Assembly: GCF_029760895.1 (NCBI RefSeq)
Contig: NZ_CP121679.1
Coordinates: forward strand, 2,356,001-2,420,000
Direction: 5' to 3'
DNA: 64,000 bases
Source of the DNA: Ancylobacter sp. WKF20
GTDB taxonomy: Bacteria > Pseudomonadota > Alphaproteobacteria > Rhizobiales > Xanthobacteraceae
The translations under genes were made by a program, and so were the position numbers. Shown piece by piece: positions 50,243-59,549 of the stretch. A model generated the notes under the pieces. That model made no database searches. It was not told the DNA's origin and saw nothing but the letters and a program-made list of their open reading frames with translations. Each line of letters starts with the position of its first letter. The first letter of the stretch is position 1.

Positions 50243-52431
50243 TTGGTGATGAGCGCGGGCGAGGCCTGTGCCACCTCGCCGCCGCCAAAGCGGATGGTCA
50301 AGCCGGCCTTCACCGTCAGGCCCGCGCTGGGGAGGAAATTCTCGTACTGCGTATATTGTTCATCCAGCAGATTTTCCACCGAGACGCGCCACAGCGTGTT
50401 GGCGTTCGGCTGATAGCCCGCATAGAGGCTGACAAGATTGAAGCTGTCGGTAGGCTCATAGACCGAATTGTCCGGAAGGTCGTCGGCCGTCACCGCCGCC
50501 ACCGCCGTCCAGCTGACCGCCAGCGTGAGCTTCTCATCCAGGAATCGGAAGCCGAGCGTGGTGGTGATCTGGTCGGGCGGGATGGTCGATAGCGGCTGCC
50601 CCGCATCGGGGCCCGCCGTGACTTCGCCCTCGGTGGTCTGGCCAGACAGCTTCAGGAACCACTGGCGCGCGTCATAGGTGCCCTCGAATTCGAAGCCGCG
50701 CAGGCGCGCCTCCTCGACGTTCTGGTACTGCGCCAGCGAATAGGAGTTGTAGGAGACGCAGCGCCCACGCACCGAGTAAATGCAGGCAGGGCTGCCATAC
50801 GTCACCAGCTCGATGTAATTGTCGACATCGTTCTGGTAGTAGTTCGCCTTAACCCTCAGCGTGTCGCCGCCCTTGAACAGGTTATCCTGCTTGATGTTGA
50901 CGCCGATTTCCTTGTTCTTTCCGACTTCAGCTTCGAGATCGGGATTGGCCACAAAGGTGAAGGGGGCAAGGCCGCCGGTGAAGAAGGCCGGGTGAGCGCC
51001 AGAGACCAGCGCCTCGGTAACGGTCGGCGCGCGATAGCCTTCCGCATAGGTGGCGTAAACGGTCAGCCATTCAACCGGCGTAATGCCCAGGGTGAACTTC
51101 GGCGACACGCGGCTGCCATCCGTGCCACCCGCGTCGGAACTGAGCGAGTAGGCGTCGTAGCGCAGCGCGGCGATGGCCTCGAGCCAGGTGGAGTAATTGG
51201 CCTTCCACTGCACGAAGGCGCCGCCCACACCGCGCTCGCCCGAGGGGTTGTAGCCGTCACCGAAGCCATAATCGTCGGTGTTGTTCACGTCGTCGTGGAA
51301 ATAGTCCCCACCATAGGTGATGGCGTTCTCCACCGAGCCCCAGTCGAAGCGGCTGGTGTTGTTGGCGTCGAAGCCGACCGTGTTGATCACGAAGCTGCGG
51401 GGATCGCCGATCGCGCCCGTGATCGCGCTGGCGCTGCCGGCCACCTTGACCTGGTCCTGATCGACCTGGTTCCAATAGACCGCCGAACGCCAGTCAAAGA
51501 GGTTGTCGTCGGGGTTCTGGTAGTTCCAGCTCAGCGTGAGGGTGCGGTTGGCAACATCGGTGCCGTAGACGGTCGCTGTCGAGGTGGCGCTGCTGCTGGT
51601 GTCGTACTGGCTCTCATAATTGAGGAAGCTCAGCTTGACCTCGTGGAAGTCGGCCGGGCGGACCGTGACCTTGGCGAGGCCGGTCCAGGTCTCGTAGCCG
51701 GTGTCGGCCACGACATCGCCGTCGCCGTCCTTGTAATCATCCTGGTTGCGGTAGGTGCCGCCGAACAGCACATCGATGTTCTGGCCGACATGAGCCGCCG
51801 CCAGCAGCGAACCATAGCCCATCGGGCCGTTGGTACCGCCTTCGGCATCGGCTTCGACGCCCCAGCTATTGCCCGCCGCGATGATGTCGTCCGCATCCTT
51901 GGTGCGCATCGTCACCACGCCGCCAATCGCGCCGGAGCCGTAGATGTTCGACACCGGGCCGCGCACCACGTCGACATCCGAGATGAGGCCCGGCTCGACG
52001 AAGAAGGTGCCCGCGCCGTTGCCGTGGCCGAGCTGGGTGAAGTTCTGACGGGCCCCGTCAATGATCACCGCCACGCGACCGTAATCCTGCAGGCCGCGAA
52101 TGTTGATCGCCGTCTGGGTCGAATTGCCGTTCTGGATGGCGGTGACGCCGGGCATGCCGAGGAAGAGATCCTGCGTCCGAACGGGCATGATCATCTCAAG
52201 ATCGTCGGGTCGCACGACACTGACCGCGGCCAGCGTATCAATCCAGCTTTCCGGCGTGAGGGTGGCAACGACGGTGACGGGATCAAGCTCGACGAACTCG
52301 TCGGTGGCAACCACCTGCGTCGTCGAGGCCGCCTGCTGCGCCAGCGCGGGCGCCGCCACAGCGAGCGTCAGGAGGGAGACGCCCAGCGAGAGTGCACGAC
52401 GGGTACGGGTGTGGTGGCGCGTGCGTGTCAT
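50239..52431 (-). CDS. hmuR: TonB-dependent heme/hemoglobin receptor
   Basis: The 730-residue outer-membrane receptor has a signal peptide (ALSLGVSLLTLAVAAPALAQ) and a plug domain from about 48 to 180 (LGMPGVTAI, NIRGLQDYGRVAVIIDGARQ, VRGPVSNIYGSGAIGG). A 22-strand barrel follows, with a GYRAPTVTEAL box and NPDLEAE, the FRAP and NPNL heme-receptor motifs, and ends in a TonB-type LTIRFGG. This is the TIGR01786-like heme receptor group. It is translated together with the heme oxygenase. A TTAGA/TCTAA palindrome lies upstream. No TonB-ExbBD genes are in the window. Confidence 0.93.
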   Translation of the reverse strand: MTRTRHHTRTRRALSLGVSLLTLAVAAPALAQQAASTTQVVATDEFVELDPVTVVATLTPESWIDTLAAVSVVRPDDLEMIMPVRTQDLFLGMPGVTAIQNGNSTQTAINIRGLQDYGRVAVIIDGARQNFTQLGHGNGAGTFFVEPGLISDVDVVRGPVSNIYGSGAIGGVVTMRTKDADDIIAAGNSWGVEADAEGGTNGPMGYGSLLAAAHVGQNIDVLFGGTYRNQDDYKDGDGDVVADTGYETWTGLAKVTVRPADFHEVKLSFLNYESQYDTSSSATSTATVYGTDVANRTLTLSWNYQNPDDNLFDWRSAVYWNQVDQDQVKVAGSASAITGAIGDPRSFVINTVGFDANNTSRFDWGSVENAITYGGDYFHDDVNNTDDYGFGDGYNPSGERGVGGAFVQWKANYSTWLEAIAALRYDAYSLSSDAGGTDGSRVSPKFTLGITPVEWLTVYATYAEGYRAPTVTEALVSGAHPAFFTGGLAPFTFVANPDLEAEVGKNKEIGVNIKQDNLFKGGDTLRVKANYYQNDVDNYIELVTYGSPACIYSVRGRCVSYNSYSLAQYQNVEEARLRGFEFEGTYDARQWFLKLSGQTTEGEVTAGPDAGQPLSTIPPDQITTTLGFRFLDEKLTLAVSWTAVAAVTADDLPDNSVYEPTDSFNLVSLYAGYQPNANTLWRVSVENLLDEQYTQYENFLPSAGLTVKAGLTIRFGGGEVAQASPALITK

Positions 52432-52598
52432 TCGGTGTCCCCAAGCCGGCGCGCGTCGGAGTTCTCACCCCAAGCCGCCCCCAATATTTGAAGATTCGGG
52501 ACTCGCGCCCCGATGAACTCGAATGACTGCTTAATTTGAGCAAAAACTTGAGTCAATTAATGTATTCGTTAGTTTAAATAGTTTCAAAGAAAGCCATA

Positions 52599-52616
52599 TT
52601 TTAGATTAACTCTAAG
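52599..52616. promoter_or_regulatory. Irr/ICE-like palindrome upstream of the heme receptor
   Basis: TTAGA-TTAAC-TCTAA (52601-52615) is a perfect inverted repeat, preceded by TT. It closely resembles the iron-control element TTTAGAA-N-TTCTAAA recognised by Irr. It is 168 bases before the receptor start, on the promoter side. Confidence 0.6.
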
Positions 52617-52711
52617 AGAAGGCCCTCTTTTGAACGATTATATGAATTAGCGTTGCTGAAACGACCCGCACCCCTAACGGGACGGGTGGAAAAGAGCGCA
52701 AAGCACGCAGC

Positions 52712-52735
52712 GCGTGCAGGCAAAGGCCTGCACGC
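52712..52735 (-). terminator. Perfect hairpin after the RND transporter gene
   Basis: GCGTGCAGGC and GCCTGCACGC form a 10-bp stem with a four-base loop, 30 bases past the RND gene stop on the minus strand. Only short T-runs follow, so termination is likely but not certain. Confidence 0.5.
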
Positions 52736-52766
52736 GGTACTTGGGCTCGGAAAGATGAGAACGGTT

Positions 52767-55700
52767 CTATTCGGCGGGGCTGTGGACGAGGCCGGGCGCG
52801 ATCTCGGCATGGGCCACATGATGGATGCGGCCGATCAGCGAATAGACGGCGGGGACGACAAAAAGGGTTAGCACTGTCCCGAGCGTCATGCCGCCCACGA
52901 TGACCCAGCCGATCTGCGAGCGGCTCTCGGCACCCGCCCCCGTCGCGAGCGCCAGCGGAACCGCGCCGAGCACCATGGCACCTGTGGTCATCAGGATCGG
53001 CCGCAGACGCAGCACCGCCGATTCAATCACCGCGCCGAGCCGGTCGTGACCGGCCTCCTGCTGCTGGTTGGCGAACTCGACGATCAGGATGCCGTGCTTG
53101 GTGATGAGGCCGACGAGGGTAACGAGGCCGATCTGCGAATAGACGTTGAGCGTCCCGCCCGTGAAATAAAGCGCTGCCAACGCTCCCGTCATCGACAGCG
53201 GCACCGTCAGCATGATGATGACCGGATCGCGGAAGCTCTCGAACTGCGCCGCCAGCACCAGATAGATGAAGCCGAGCGCCAGGATGAACACGACGAGCAG
53301 GCTCTGGCCCGTCGCCCGGAATTCACGGCTCTGGCCAGCCACATCCGTCTGCACGGTCTGGGGAAGGATCTCCCGAGCGGTCTGGTCGAGGAATGCCAGT
53401 GCCTCGCCTTGGGCGAAGCCCGGCGCGAGATTGGCCGAGATGGTCGCTGAACGCAGCTGATTGAAGCGCTTCAGCTCCTGGGGCGCTACCGTCTCGCGCA
53501 CCGTTACAAGGTTGGAGAGCTGCACCATGTCACCGCTCGCCGACCGCAGATAGATCGTGTCCAGCGTCGCCGGGGAGGCACGGTCCTGCGCGTCGAGCTG
53601 GACATAGACGTCATACTGCTCGCCACTCACCTCGAAGCGCGTGACCTGCCGCCCGCCGAGCAGGCTCTCGAGCGTGCGACCAAGCGCCGAGACGTCGATG
53701 CCCAGATCGGCCGCCTTGGCGCGGTCCACGGTGATGGAAATCTCCGGCTTGTTGAGCTTGAGGTCGCTCTCGACGCTGGTCAGGCCGGGGTAATCGGCGA
53801 CGCGCGCGAGGAAGCGCTCAACATACTGGTCGAGCTCCTCATAGGTACCGGAGGTCTGCAGCACGAACTCGATGGGGCGCGAATTATTGGAAGCGCCGAG
53901 CGAGGCGGGATTATTGGCGTAGGCATTCACGCCGGCGATGCGCCGCAGTTGCGGCGAGGTGGCGGCGACGATCTCCTGCTGCCGGCGGTCGCGCTCGTCC
54001 CAGTCCTTCAGCCGACCGATGACGAGGAACCGGTTCACCTCGGGCATACCGTTGATGATGAGCACGCTGTCGATCTCCGGAATCTTGTTCACGATTCCGT
54101 CGATCTGGTTGGTGTAGCGCGTGGTGTAGCCGAGAGTCGAACCTTCGGGCCCGCTGCCGGTAACACGGACGATGCCTCGATCCTCAACGGGGGAGAGTTC
54201 GGAGGGCAGGACATAAAGCAGCACGCCGCTCGAGGCGCCGACGAGCAGCGCCACGAGCAGCACCAGCGGACGTACCTTGAGCGTTGCGGTCAGCCAGCGG
54301 CGATAGCCGTTCTCGAGCCCACTGAGGCCGCGCTCGATGAAGGCGGAGACCCGGCCCGGCTTTGCCTCATGCCGAAGAAGCCGCGAGCACATCATCGGCG
54401 TCAGCGACAGCGCGACGAAGCCGGAGATGAGCACGGCTCCGGCGAGTGTCAGGGCAAATTCCAGGAACAGCCGTCCGGTACGCCCCGAGGCGAACGCCAC
54501 CGGCGCGTAGACCGCGGCGAGCGTCAGCGTCATGGCGATCACCGCGAAGCCGATCTCGCGCGAGCCTTTGATCGCGGCAGGGATCGGCTTCATGCCGTGC
54601 TCGATGTGCCGGAAAATGTTCTCCAGCACCACGATGGCGTCATCGACCACCAGGCCGATGGCCAGCACCATGGCGAGCAGGGTCAGCGTGTTCACGCTGA
54701 AACCGAGCGCGTACATGATCGCAAACGTGGTCACCAGCGAGATCGGGATGGTGACGATGGGGATGAGCGAGGCACGCCAGGAGCGCAGGAACAGCACGAT
54801 CACCAGCACGACCAGCACCACCGCCTCGAAGATGGTGTGGAACACCGACTTGATCGAGCGGTCGATGAAGACGGCATTGTCGTTGCCGACCGTCGCGCTC
54901 ATGCCCTCGGGCAGGCTCTGGTTCACCGCCGGCAGCACGCCGCGCACGCCGGAGGAGACGTCGAGCGGGTTGGCCACCGCCTGCTTGATGATGCCGACGA
55001 TGATCGCCTGGGCGCCCTGGAAGCGGCTGGAGCGCCGTTCATCGGCCGCGCCGAGTTCGACCCTCGCGACCTCGCCGAGGCGCACCTGCGCGCCATCGGC
55101 CCGCTTCACCACGATGTCGTTGAACTGATCGACCGTCGACAGCGCGGTGCGCGAGAGCACGTTGAACTCGCGATCCGTGCTTTCGATGCGCCCGGACGGG
55201 ATTTCGACATTCTGCGCCCGCAGCGAGTCCTCGATGTCCTGCACCGTCAGCGCATAGGAGGCGAGGCGCTCGCGGTCGATCCACACCCGCATGGCGTAGC
55301 GCCGCTCGCCATAGATCTGCACGTCGGCGACGCCGGTGAGGTTCTTGAAGCGGTCGACGACATAGCGGTCGATGTAGTCGGTCAGCTCCAAACCGTTCAT
55401 CCGGTCGGAACGGAACACGACGAAGACGACGGGCTGCGCGTCCGCCTCGACCTTGGAGATCACGGGCTCGTCGATCTCGTCCGGCAGACGCTGGCGCACG
55501 CGGCTGACACGATCGCGCACATCGCTGGCCGCAACGTCCGGGTTGATCTCCGGGCGGAAGCGCACGGTGATGCGGCTGGATTCCGAGCGGCTGGTGGATT
55601 CGAGAACGTCGATGCCCTCGATACCGGCGATCGAGCCTTCGAGAACCTGCGTGACCTGCGTCTCGACGATGCTCGCCGAGGCGCCGGTGTAGCTGGTGAC

Positions 55701-55841
55701 GACGGAAACCACCGGTTCGTCGATGTTAGGGTATTCACGCACCGTCAGGCGGCTATAGGCGACGATGCCGACCAGCACCATGAGCAGGCTGAGCACGGTC
55801 GCGAAGACCGGGCGCCGGATGCAGATCTCGGGAAGCCCCAT
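52767..55841 (-). CDS. RND-family efflux transporter, inner-membrane component (AcrB/MexB-like)
   Basis: The 1024-residue protein has the RND layout: 12 membrane helices, two large periplasmic loops, and the proton-relay Asp pair in AIGLVVDDAIVVLEN on helix 4. The start is MGLPEICIRRPVFATVLSLL, and the second half repeats the first. It exports hydrophobic compounds through a tripartite complex. The adaptor gene lies 10 bases upstream. The outer-membrane channel gene is not adjacent. The substrate cannot be inferred. Confidence 0.95.
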   Translation of the reverse strand: MGLPEICIRRPVFATVLSLLMVLVGIVAYSRLTVREYPNIDEPVVSVVTSYTGASASIVETQVTQVLEGSIAGIEGIDVLESTSRSESSRITVRFRPEINPDVAASDVRDRVSRVRQRLPDEIDEPVISKVEADAQPVVFVVFRSDRMNGLELTDYIDRYVVDRFKNLTGVADVQIYGERRYAMRVWIDRERLASYALTVQDIEDSLRAQNVEIPSGRIESTDREFNVLSRTALSTVDQFNDIVVKRADGAQVRLGEVARVELGAADERRSSRFQGAQAIIVGIIKQAVANPLDVSSGVRGVLPAVNQSLPEGMSATVGNDNAVFIDRSIKSVFHTIFEAVVLVVLVIVLFLRSWRASLIPIVTIPISLVTTFAIMYALGFSVNTLTLLAMVLAIGLVVDDAIVVLENIFRHIEHGMKPIPAAIKGSREIGFAVIAMTLTLAAVYAPVAFASGRTGRLFLEFALTLAGAVLISGFVALSLTPMMCSRLLRHEAKPGRVSAFIERGLSGLENGYRRWLTATLKVRPLVLLVALLVGASSGVLLYVLPSELSPVEDRGIVRVTGSGPEGSTLGYTTRYTNQIDGIVNKIPEIDSVLIINGMPEVNRFLVIGRLKDWDERDRRQQEIVAATSPQLRRIAGVNAYANNPASLGASNNSRPIEFVLQTSGTYEELDQYVERFLARVADYPGLTSVESDLKLNKPEISITVDRAKAADLGIDVSALGRTLESLLGGRQVTRFEVSGEQYDVYVQLDAQDRASPATLDTIYLRSASGDMVQLSNLVTVRETVAPQELKRFNQLRSATISANLAPGFAQGEALAFLDQTAREILPQTVQTDVAGQSREFRATGQSLLVVFILALGFIYLVLAAQFESFRDPVIIMLTVPLSMTGALAALYFTGGTLNVYSQIGLVTLVGLITKHGILIVEFANQQQEAGHDRLGAVIESAVLRLRPILMTTGAMVLGAVPLALATGAGAESRSQIGWVIVGGMTLGTVLTLFVVPAVYSLIGRIHHVAHAEIAPGLVHSPAE

Positions 55842-55851
55842 CCTCGCCTCC

Positions 55852-56949
55852 TCAGCTCTGCGGAGCCGGCGGGGCGCTCACGATATCGACAGCCGCATTG
55901 GGACGCAGCCGTCCCTGCCCGGCGGTGACGACGGTGGCGCCGGCCTGAAGGCCGCTCACAACCTCCACCTCACCGGCCTGGCGCTCGCCCAGAATCACCT
56001 TCTTCTGCAAGGCCTTACCGGCCTCAATCACCCACACAAGCCGCTCCTGCCCCCGCGGCACGACAGCGCTCTCCGGCACGAAGACGGCGCTACGGACATC
56101 ACGCCCCTTCAGCACCACGCGCACAAACAGGCCGGGGCGAAGCGTCAGGTCAGGATTGGGCAGGCGGGCACGGACGCTGAGCGCACGCCCGTTCACGTCG
56201 ATCAGCGGGTCGATGGCGTAGACGGTGCCGGTGAAGCTGCGTCCGGGCAGCGCATCCACCATCACGTCCACGGACTGGTCGGCCGCCACGCGCCCGAGCT
56301 GGGTTTCCGGCACTTTGAAATCGACCTTGAGGGTGTCGATCTTCTCCAGATTGACCAGCTCCGTACCGATGGCGATGTAGGCACCGGGGGACACTGAGCG
56401 CAGACCCACGGTTCCATCGAACGGGGCGGTAATCGTGTGCTTGGCGATCTGCACCCGCTGTGAATCGAGCAGCGCGTTGGCCGTGTTCAGCTCGGCCCGC
56501 GCTTCATCGAGCGCCCGCGCCGTGCCGGAACCACTCTGCTGAAGGCGCTGCGCCCGCTCGTAATTCGCCTTGGCGAGCTCCAGCCGCGCCTCGGTTTCCT
56601 CGCGGGAGGCGTTGACCAGCGCGGCGTCGAGCTGAATCAGCACGTCGCCCGCCTTGACGTGCTGACCTTCCCGGAAACGGATCTCCTGAATGCGGCCGGC
56701 GACCTCGGAGGCGACCTTGACCGATTCATCGGACTGCAGACTACCGATGGAACGTATGTCGGTAGTGACGTCAGCTTGCCGTGCGGTCGCGACCTCGACC
56801 GCGACGCGCGGGGCGGCGCCACGCGGCTCCTGCGCCGCCGCCTCTCCCTTGAACGCGGGCAGAGCAGCCAGCCATCCCTTCTGGTAGGCGAAAGCTCCGC
56901 CTCCCACTGTGAGGACAAGACAAAGCAGCAGGCCGGTCCCGCGTCGCAT
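55852..56949 (-). CDS. RND efflux periplasmic adaptor (membrane fusion protein)
   Basis: The protein of about 365 residues has an N-terminal membrane anchor (GLLLCLVLTVGGGAFAYQ) and a barrel-sandwich domain (EVAGRIQEIRFREGQHVKAG) around a helical hairpin (ELAKANYERAQRLQQ). The beta-barrel and membrane-proximal parts follow (PAVV-like FVPESAVVPRGQERLVWV). It links the RND pump to an outer-membrane channel. The frame extends to 57063, but the ATG at 56949 has an AGGGG site and starts the signal segment. Confidence 0.92.
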   Translation of the reverse strand: MRRGTGLLLCLVLTVGGGAFAYQKGWLAALPAFKGEAAAQEPRGAAPRVAVEVATARQADVTTDIRSIGSLQSDESVKVASEVAGRIQEIRFREGQHVKAGDVLIQLDAALVNASREETEARLELAKANYERAQRLQQSGSGTARALDEARAELNTANALLDSQRVQIAKHTITAPFDGTVGLRSVSPGAYIAIGTELVNLEKIDTLKVDFKVPETQLGRVAADQSVDVMVDALPGRSFTGTVYAIDPLIDVNGRALSVRARLPNPDLTLRPGLFVRVVLKGRDVRSAVFVPESAVVPRGQERLVWVIEAGKALQKKVILGERQAGEVEVVSGLQAGATVVTAGQGRLRPNAAVDIVSAPPAPQS

Positions 56950-57137
56950 AAGCACCCCTTCGCTGGCCGTTGTCGCAGGCAGATATATTACGCTGCGACA
57001 CAGCAGACGGCGCATGGCGTGCCAACTTAAATCTCCGTCATAAACGGGATCGGTCGGACACAATTGCGCGTCAAGGTATTAGCTTACACCTTTCCGGGAG
57101 TGGCGCCGATGGTTTTGCCCGATCGGCGCCAGATGCT

Positions 57138-58589
57138 TCAGCCATTCTTGATCATGACGTGCCGCACGACCGTGTAGTCCTCCAACGCATAGGCCGAGAG
57201 ATCCTTGCCATAGCCGGACTGCTTGAGCCCGCCATGCGGCATCTCGCTGACCAGCATGAAATGGCAGTTCACCCAGGTGCAGCCATATTGCAGGCGCGAG
57301 GCCGTCGCCATGCCCTTGCCGACATCGCGGGTCCAGACCGAGGAAGCGAGGCCGTAATCGCTGTCATTGGCCCACCCCACCGCCTCGTCGACATCCGAGA
57401 AGCGCGTGACGGACACGACTGGCCCGAACACCTCGCGCCGGACGATCTCGTCGCTCTGCAGCGCGCCAGCCACCACGGTGGGCTCATAGAAGAAGCCCTT
57501 GCCGGTTCCCGCCCCGCCCGCAAGCTTGCCGCCAGTGGCAATCTCGATGTGATTGAGCTCGGAGGCGCGCTCCACGAAGGAAGCGACGCGGGCGCGCTGG
57601 CGGGCGGAGATCAGCGGGCCGATATCGTTCTGCGTGTCGTCGGCCTGGCCGAATTTCAGGCCGGACACCGCGGAAGCGAGGTCGGCAACCAGCTTTTCAT
57701 AGACCTTCTCGCCGGCATAGATGCGGCAGGCCGCCGTGCAGTCCTGCCCGGCATTGTAGTAGCCGAAGATCTTCACCCCCTCGATGACTGCCGCGATGTC
57801 GGCATCGTCGAACACGATGACGGGTGCCTTGCCACCAAGCTCGAGATGGGTCCGCTTCACCGTCCTTGCGGCGGCGGTCAGCACCTTCTTGCCGGTGGCA
57901 ATATCGCCGGTGAGCGAGATCATCGACACTTTTGGGTGGTTGATCAGCGCGTTACCCACGCTTTCACCGCGCCCGACGACGACATTGACCACGCCCGCGG
58001 GGAAGAGCTCGGCGATGATCTTCGCGAGCTTCAGCAGCGTCAGCGGCGTCTGTTCGGACGGCTTGATGACCACCGTGTTGCCGCCGGCCAGCGCCGGCGC
58101 GAGCTTCCAGGCGGCCATCATAAGCGGGTAGTTCCACGGCGCGATGGAGGCGACGACGCCGATCGGATCCCGCCGGATCATCGAGGTGTGCCCGGCCATG
58201 TACTCGCCCGCCACCATGCCGTGTTGCGTCCGCGCGGCGCCGGCGAAGAAGCGGAAACAGTCAACGACGCCGGGAATCTCGTCGTTCAGCACGGCGTGTC
58301 GCGGCTTGCCGCAGTTGAGCGCCTCCAGCGTGGCAAAGGCTTCGGCTTCGGCCTCGATGCGGTCGGCGAGCTTCAGCAGGAGATAAGAGCGCTCGGCCGG
58401 GGTGGTGCGCGACCAGGTGGTGAATGCCTTGTCGGCGGCATTCACCGCCGCATCTATCTGTTCTGCCGATGCCTCCGGCAGATCTATCAAAATTTCCTCA
58501 GTCTTCGGATTGAGGACGTTCTCCACCGTCTCCGTGCCGGCGACGAATTCGGAGCCGATGAGCATCTGCGTGTCGGAAAGGGCGGCCAT
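57138..58589 (-). CDS. Aldehyde dehydrogenase (gamma-aminobutyraldehyde/betaine-aldehyde type)
   Basis: The 483-residue NAD-dependent aldehyde dehydrogenase has the catalytic Glu in LELGGKAP (about 250-257), the catalytic Cys in GQDCTAACR (about 287), and [18 protein letters not shown] and KPSEQTPL at the cofactor site. The closest functional class by eye is PatD/YdcW, the 4-aminobutyraldehyde dehydrogenase of putrescine breakdown. It is last in the operon that carries a polyamine-type importer, so the likely pathway is uptake of a polyamine and its oxidation toward GABA. No matching transaminase is in the window. Confidence 0.88.
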   Translation of the reverse strand: MAALSDTQMLIGSEFVAGTETVENVLNPKTEEILIDLPEASAEQIDAAVNAADKAFTTWSRTTPAERSYLLLKLADRIEAEAEAFATLEALNCGKPRHAVLNDEIPGVVDCFRFFAGAARTQHGMVAGEYMAGHTSMIRRDPIGVVASIAPWNYPLMMAAWKLAPALAGGNTVVIKPSEQTPLTLLKLAKIIAELFPAGVVNVVVGRGESVGNALINHPKVSMISLTGDIATGKKVLTAAARTVKRTHLELGGKAPVIVFDDADIAAVIEGVKIFGYYNAGQDCTAACRIYAGEKVYEKLVADLASAVSGLKFGQADDTQNDIGPLISARQRARVASFVERASELNHIEIATGGKLAGGAGTGKGFFYEPTVVAGALQSDEIVRREVFGPVVSVTRFSDVDEAVGWANDSDYGLASSVWTRDVGKGMATASRLQYGCTWVNCHFMLVSEMPHGGLKQSGYGKDLSAYALEDYTVVRHVMIKNG

Positions 58590-58598
58590 GAACGTCTC

Positions 58599-59399
58599 CT
58601 ATTTGCCTGAACCGGCCACGGCCTCGCCCTCGCGGGTCAGATAGTACGCGGCGAGGATGGGGAGGAAGGTTACGAGGATGATGAGGACGGCGACGACATT
58701 GGTGACCGGTCGCTGCCGCGGGCGGATCAGCTCGGACAGCATCCATATCGGCAACGTGGATTGCTGGCCGGCGGTAAAGGTCGTGACGATGACTTCATCG
58801 AAGCTCAGCGCGAAGGCGAGCATGCCGCCCGCCAGCAGCGCCGTGCCGATATTGGGCAGCACGATGAGGCGGAAGGTCTGGAACGCATCCGCCCCCAGAT
58901 CCATCGACGCCTCGATCAGCGAGGGCGAGAGCCGCCGCAGCCGCGCGACCGCGTTGTTGTAGACGACGACGATGCAGAAGGTCGCGTGGCCGAGCACGAT
59001 GGTCCAGAAGGAGAAGGGAATCTCCATCAGCCCGAAGGCCTGGCGCAGCGCGATCCCGGTGACAATGCCCGGCAGGGCGATGGGCAGCACGAAGAGCAGC
59101 GAGATCGGCTCCCGGCCGAAAAAGCGCGTGCGCGCCAGCGCACCGGCGGCGAGCGTGCCGAGCACCAGAGCCAGCACCGTCGCGATGGTCGCCACCTTCA
59201 GCGAGAGCCCGACCGCCGCCCAGATATCCGCCCGCCCCCACACCACGCCGAACCATTTCAGCGTGAAGCCCGGCGGGGGAAAGGCGTAGCTCTTCTCTTC
59301 CGTGGTGAAGCAGTAGAGCAGGATGAACAGCAGCGGCAGATGCAGGAAGGCCAGCCCGCCAAGGGCGGCGATCTTGAGGGTGAGCGGGGCGCGGGTCAT
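58599..59399 (-). CDS. Polyamine-type ABC transporter permease (PotI/YdcV-like)
   Basis: The 266-residue inner-membrane permease has about six helices and the EAA motif ([21 protein letters not shown]). Its loop [14 protein letters not shown] is typical of the spermidine/putrescine family. It is 9 bases upstream of the aldehyde dehydrogenase gene and downstream of the second permease, separated from it by a palindromic repeat. Confidence 0.91.
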   Translation of the reverse strand: MTRAPLTLKIAALGGLAFLHLPLLFILLYCFTTEEKSYAFPPPGFTLKWFGVVWGRADIWAAVGLSLKVATIATVLALVLGTLAAGALARTRFFGREPISLLFVLPIALPGIVTGIALRQAFGLMEIPFSFWTIVLGHATFCIVVVYNNAVARLRRLSPSLIEASMDLGADAFQTFRLIVLPNIGTALLAGGMLAFALSFDEVIVTTFTAGQQSTLPIWMLSELIRPRQRPVTNVVAVLIILVTFLPILAAYYLTREGEAVAGSGK

Positions 59400-59420
59400 C
59401 GGGTGCTTCCTTCAGCCTTA

Positions 59421-59533
59421 CCTCTCCCCGTCGGGGAGAGGTCGGACGCACAGCGTCCGGGTGAGGGGGAACACGCGCGCGGATGATAAGCGAAGGCCCC
59501 CTCACCCCAACCCTCTCCCCGACGGGGAGAGGG
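59421..59533 (+). repeat. Palindromic repeat, family B copy 2
   Basis: Left CCTCTCCCCGTCGGGGAGAGG and right CCTCTCCCCGACGGGGAGAGG hairpins flank inner GTGAGGGG / CCCCTCACCCCAACC arms. This is the same design as the copy at 16673-16783 in reverse orientation. It occupies the gap between the two permease genes of the polyamine operon. Confidence 0.85.
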
Positions 59534-59549
59534 AGCAGAACTCATCCCC

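Larger units (their letters stand above)
52432..52766. other. A+T-rich receptor promoter region
   Basis: This gap holds the upstream region of the heme receptor (A+T-rich 52530-52620, with the iron-box-like palindrome) and the 3' side of the RND gene. I see no coding sequence. Confidence 0.6.

Noticed and set aside
52712..52735. Perfect hairpin as an operator for the heme receptor
   Set aside because: It is 280 bases from the receptor start and just past the RND stop, so a 3'-end role for the RND transcript is more likely.
53949..55928. 659-codon plus-strand frame opposite the RND transporter
   Set aside because: It has a very His/Asp/Arg-rich composition with no motif. The opposite strand is a complete RND pump.
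56970..58610. 546-codon plus-strand frame opposite the aldehyde dehydrogenase
   Set aside because: It is a shadow frame. The minus-strand aldehyde dehydrogenase has intact catalytic Glu and Cys.
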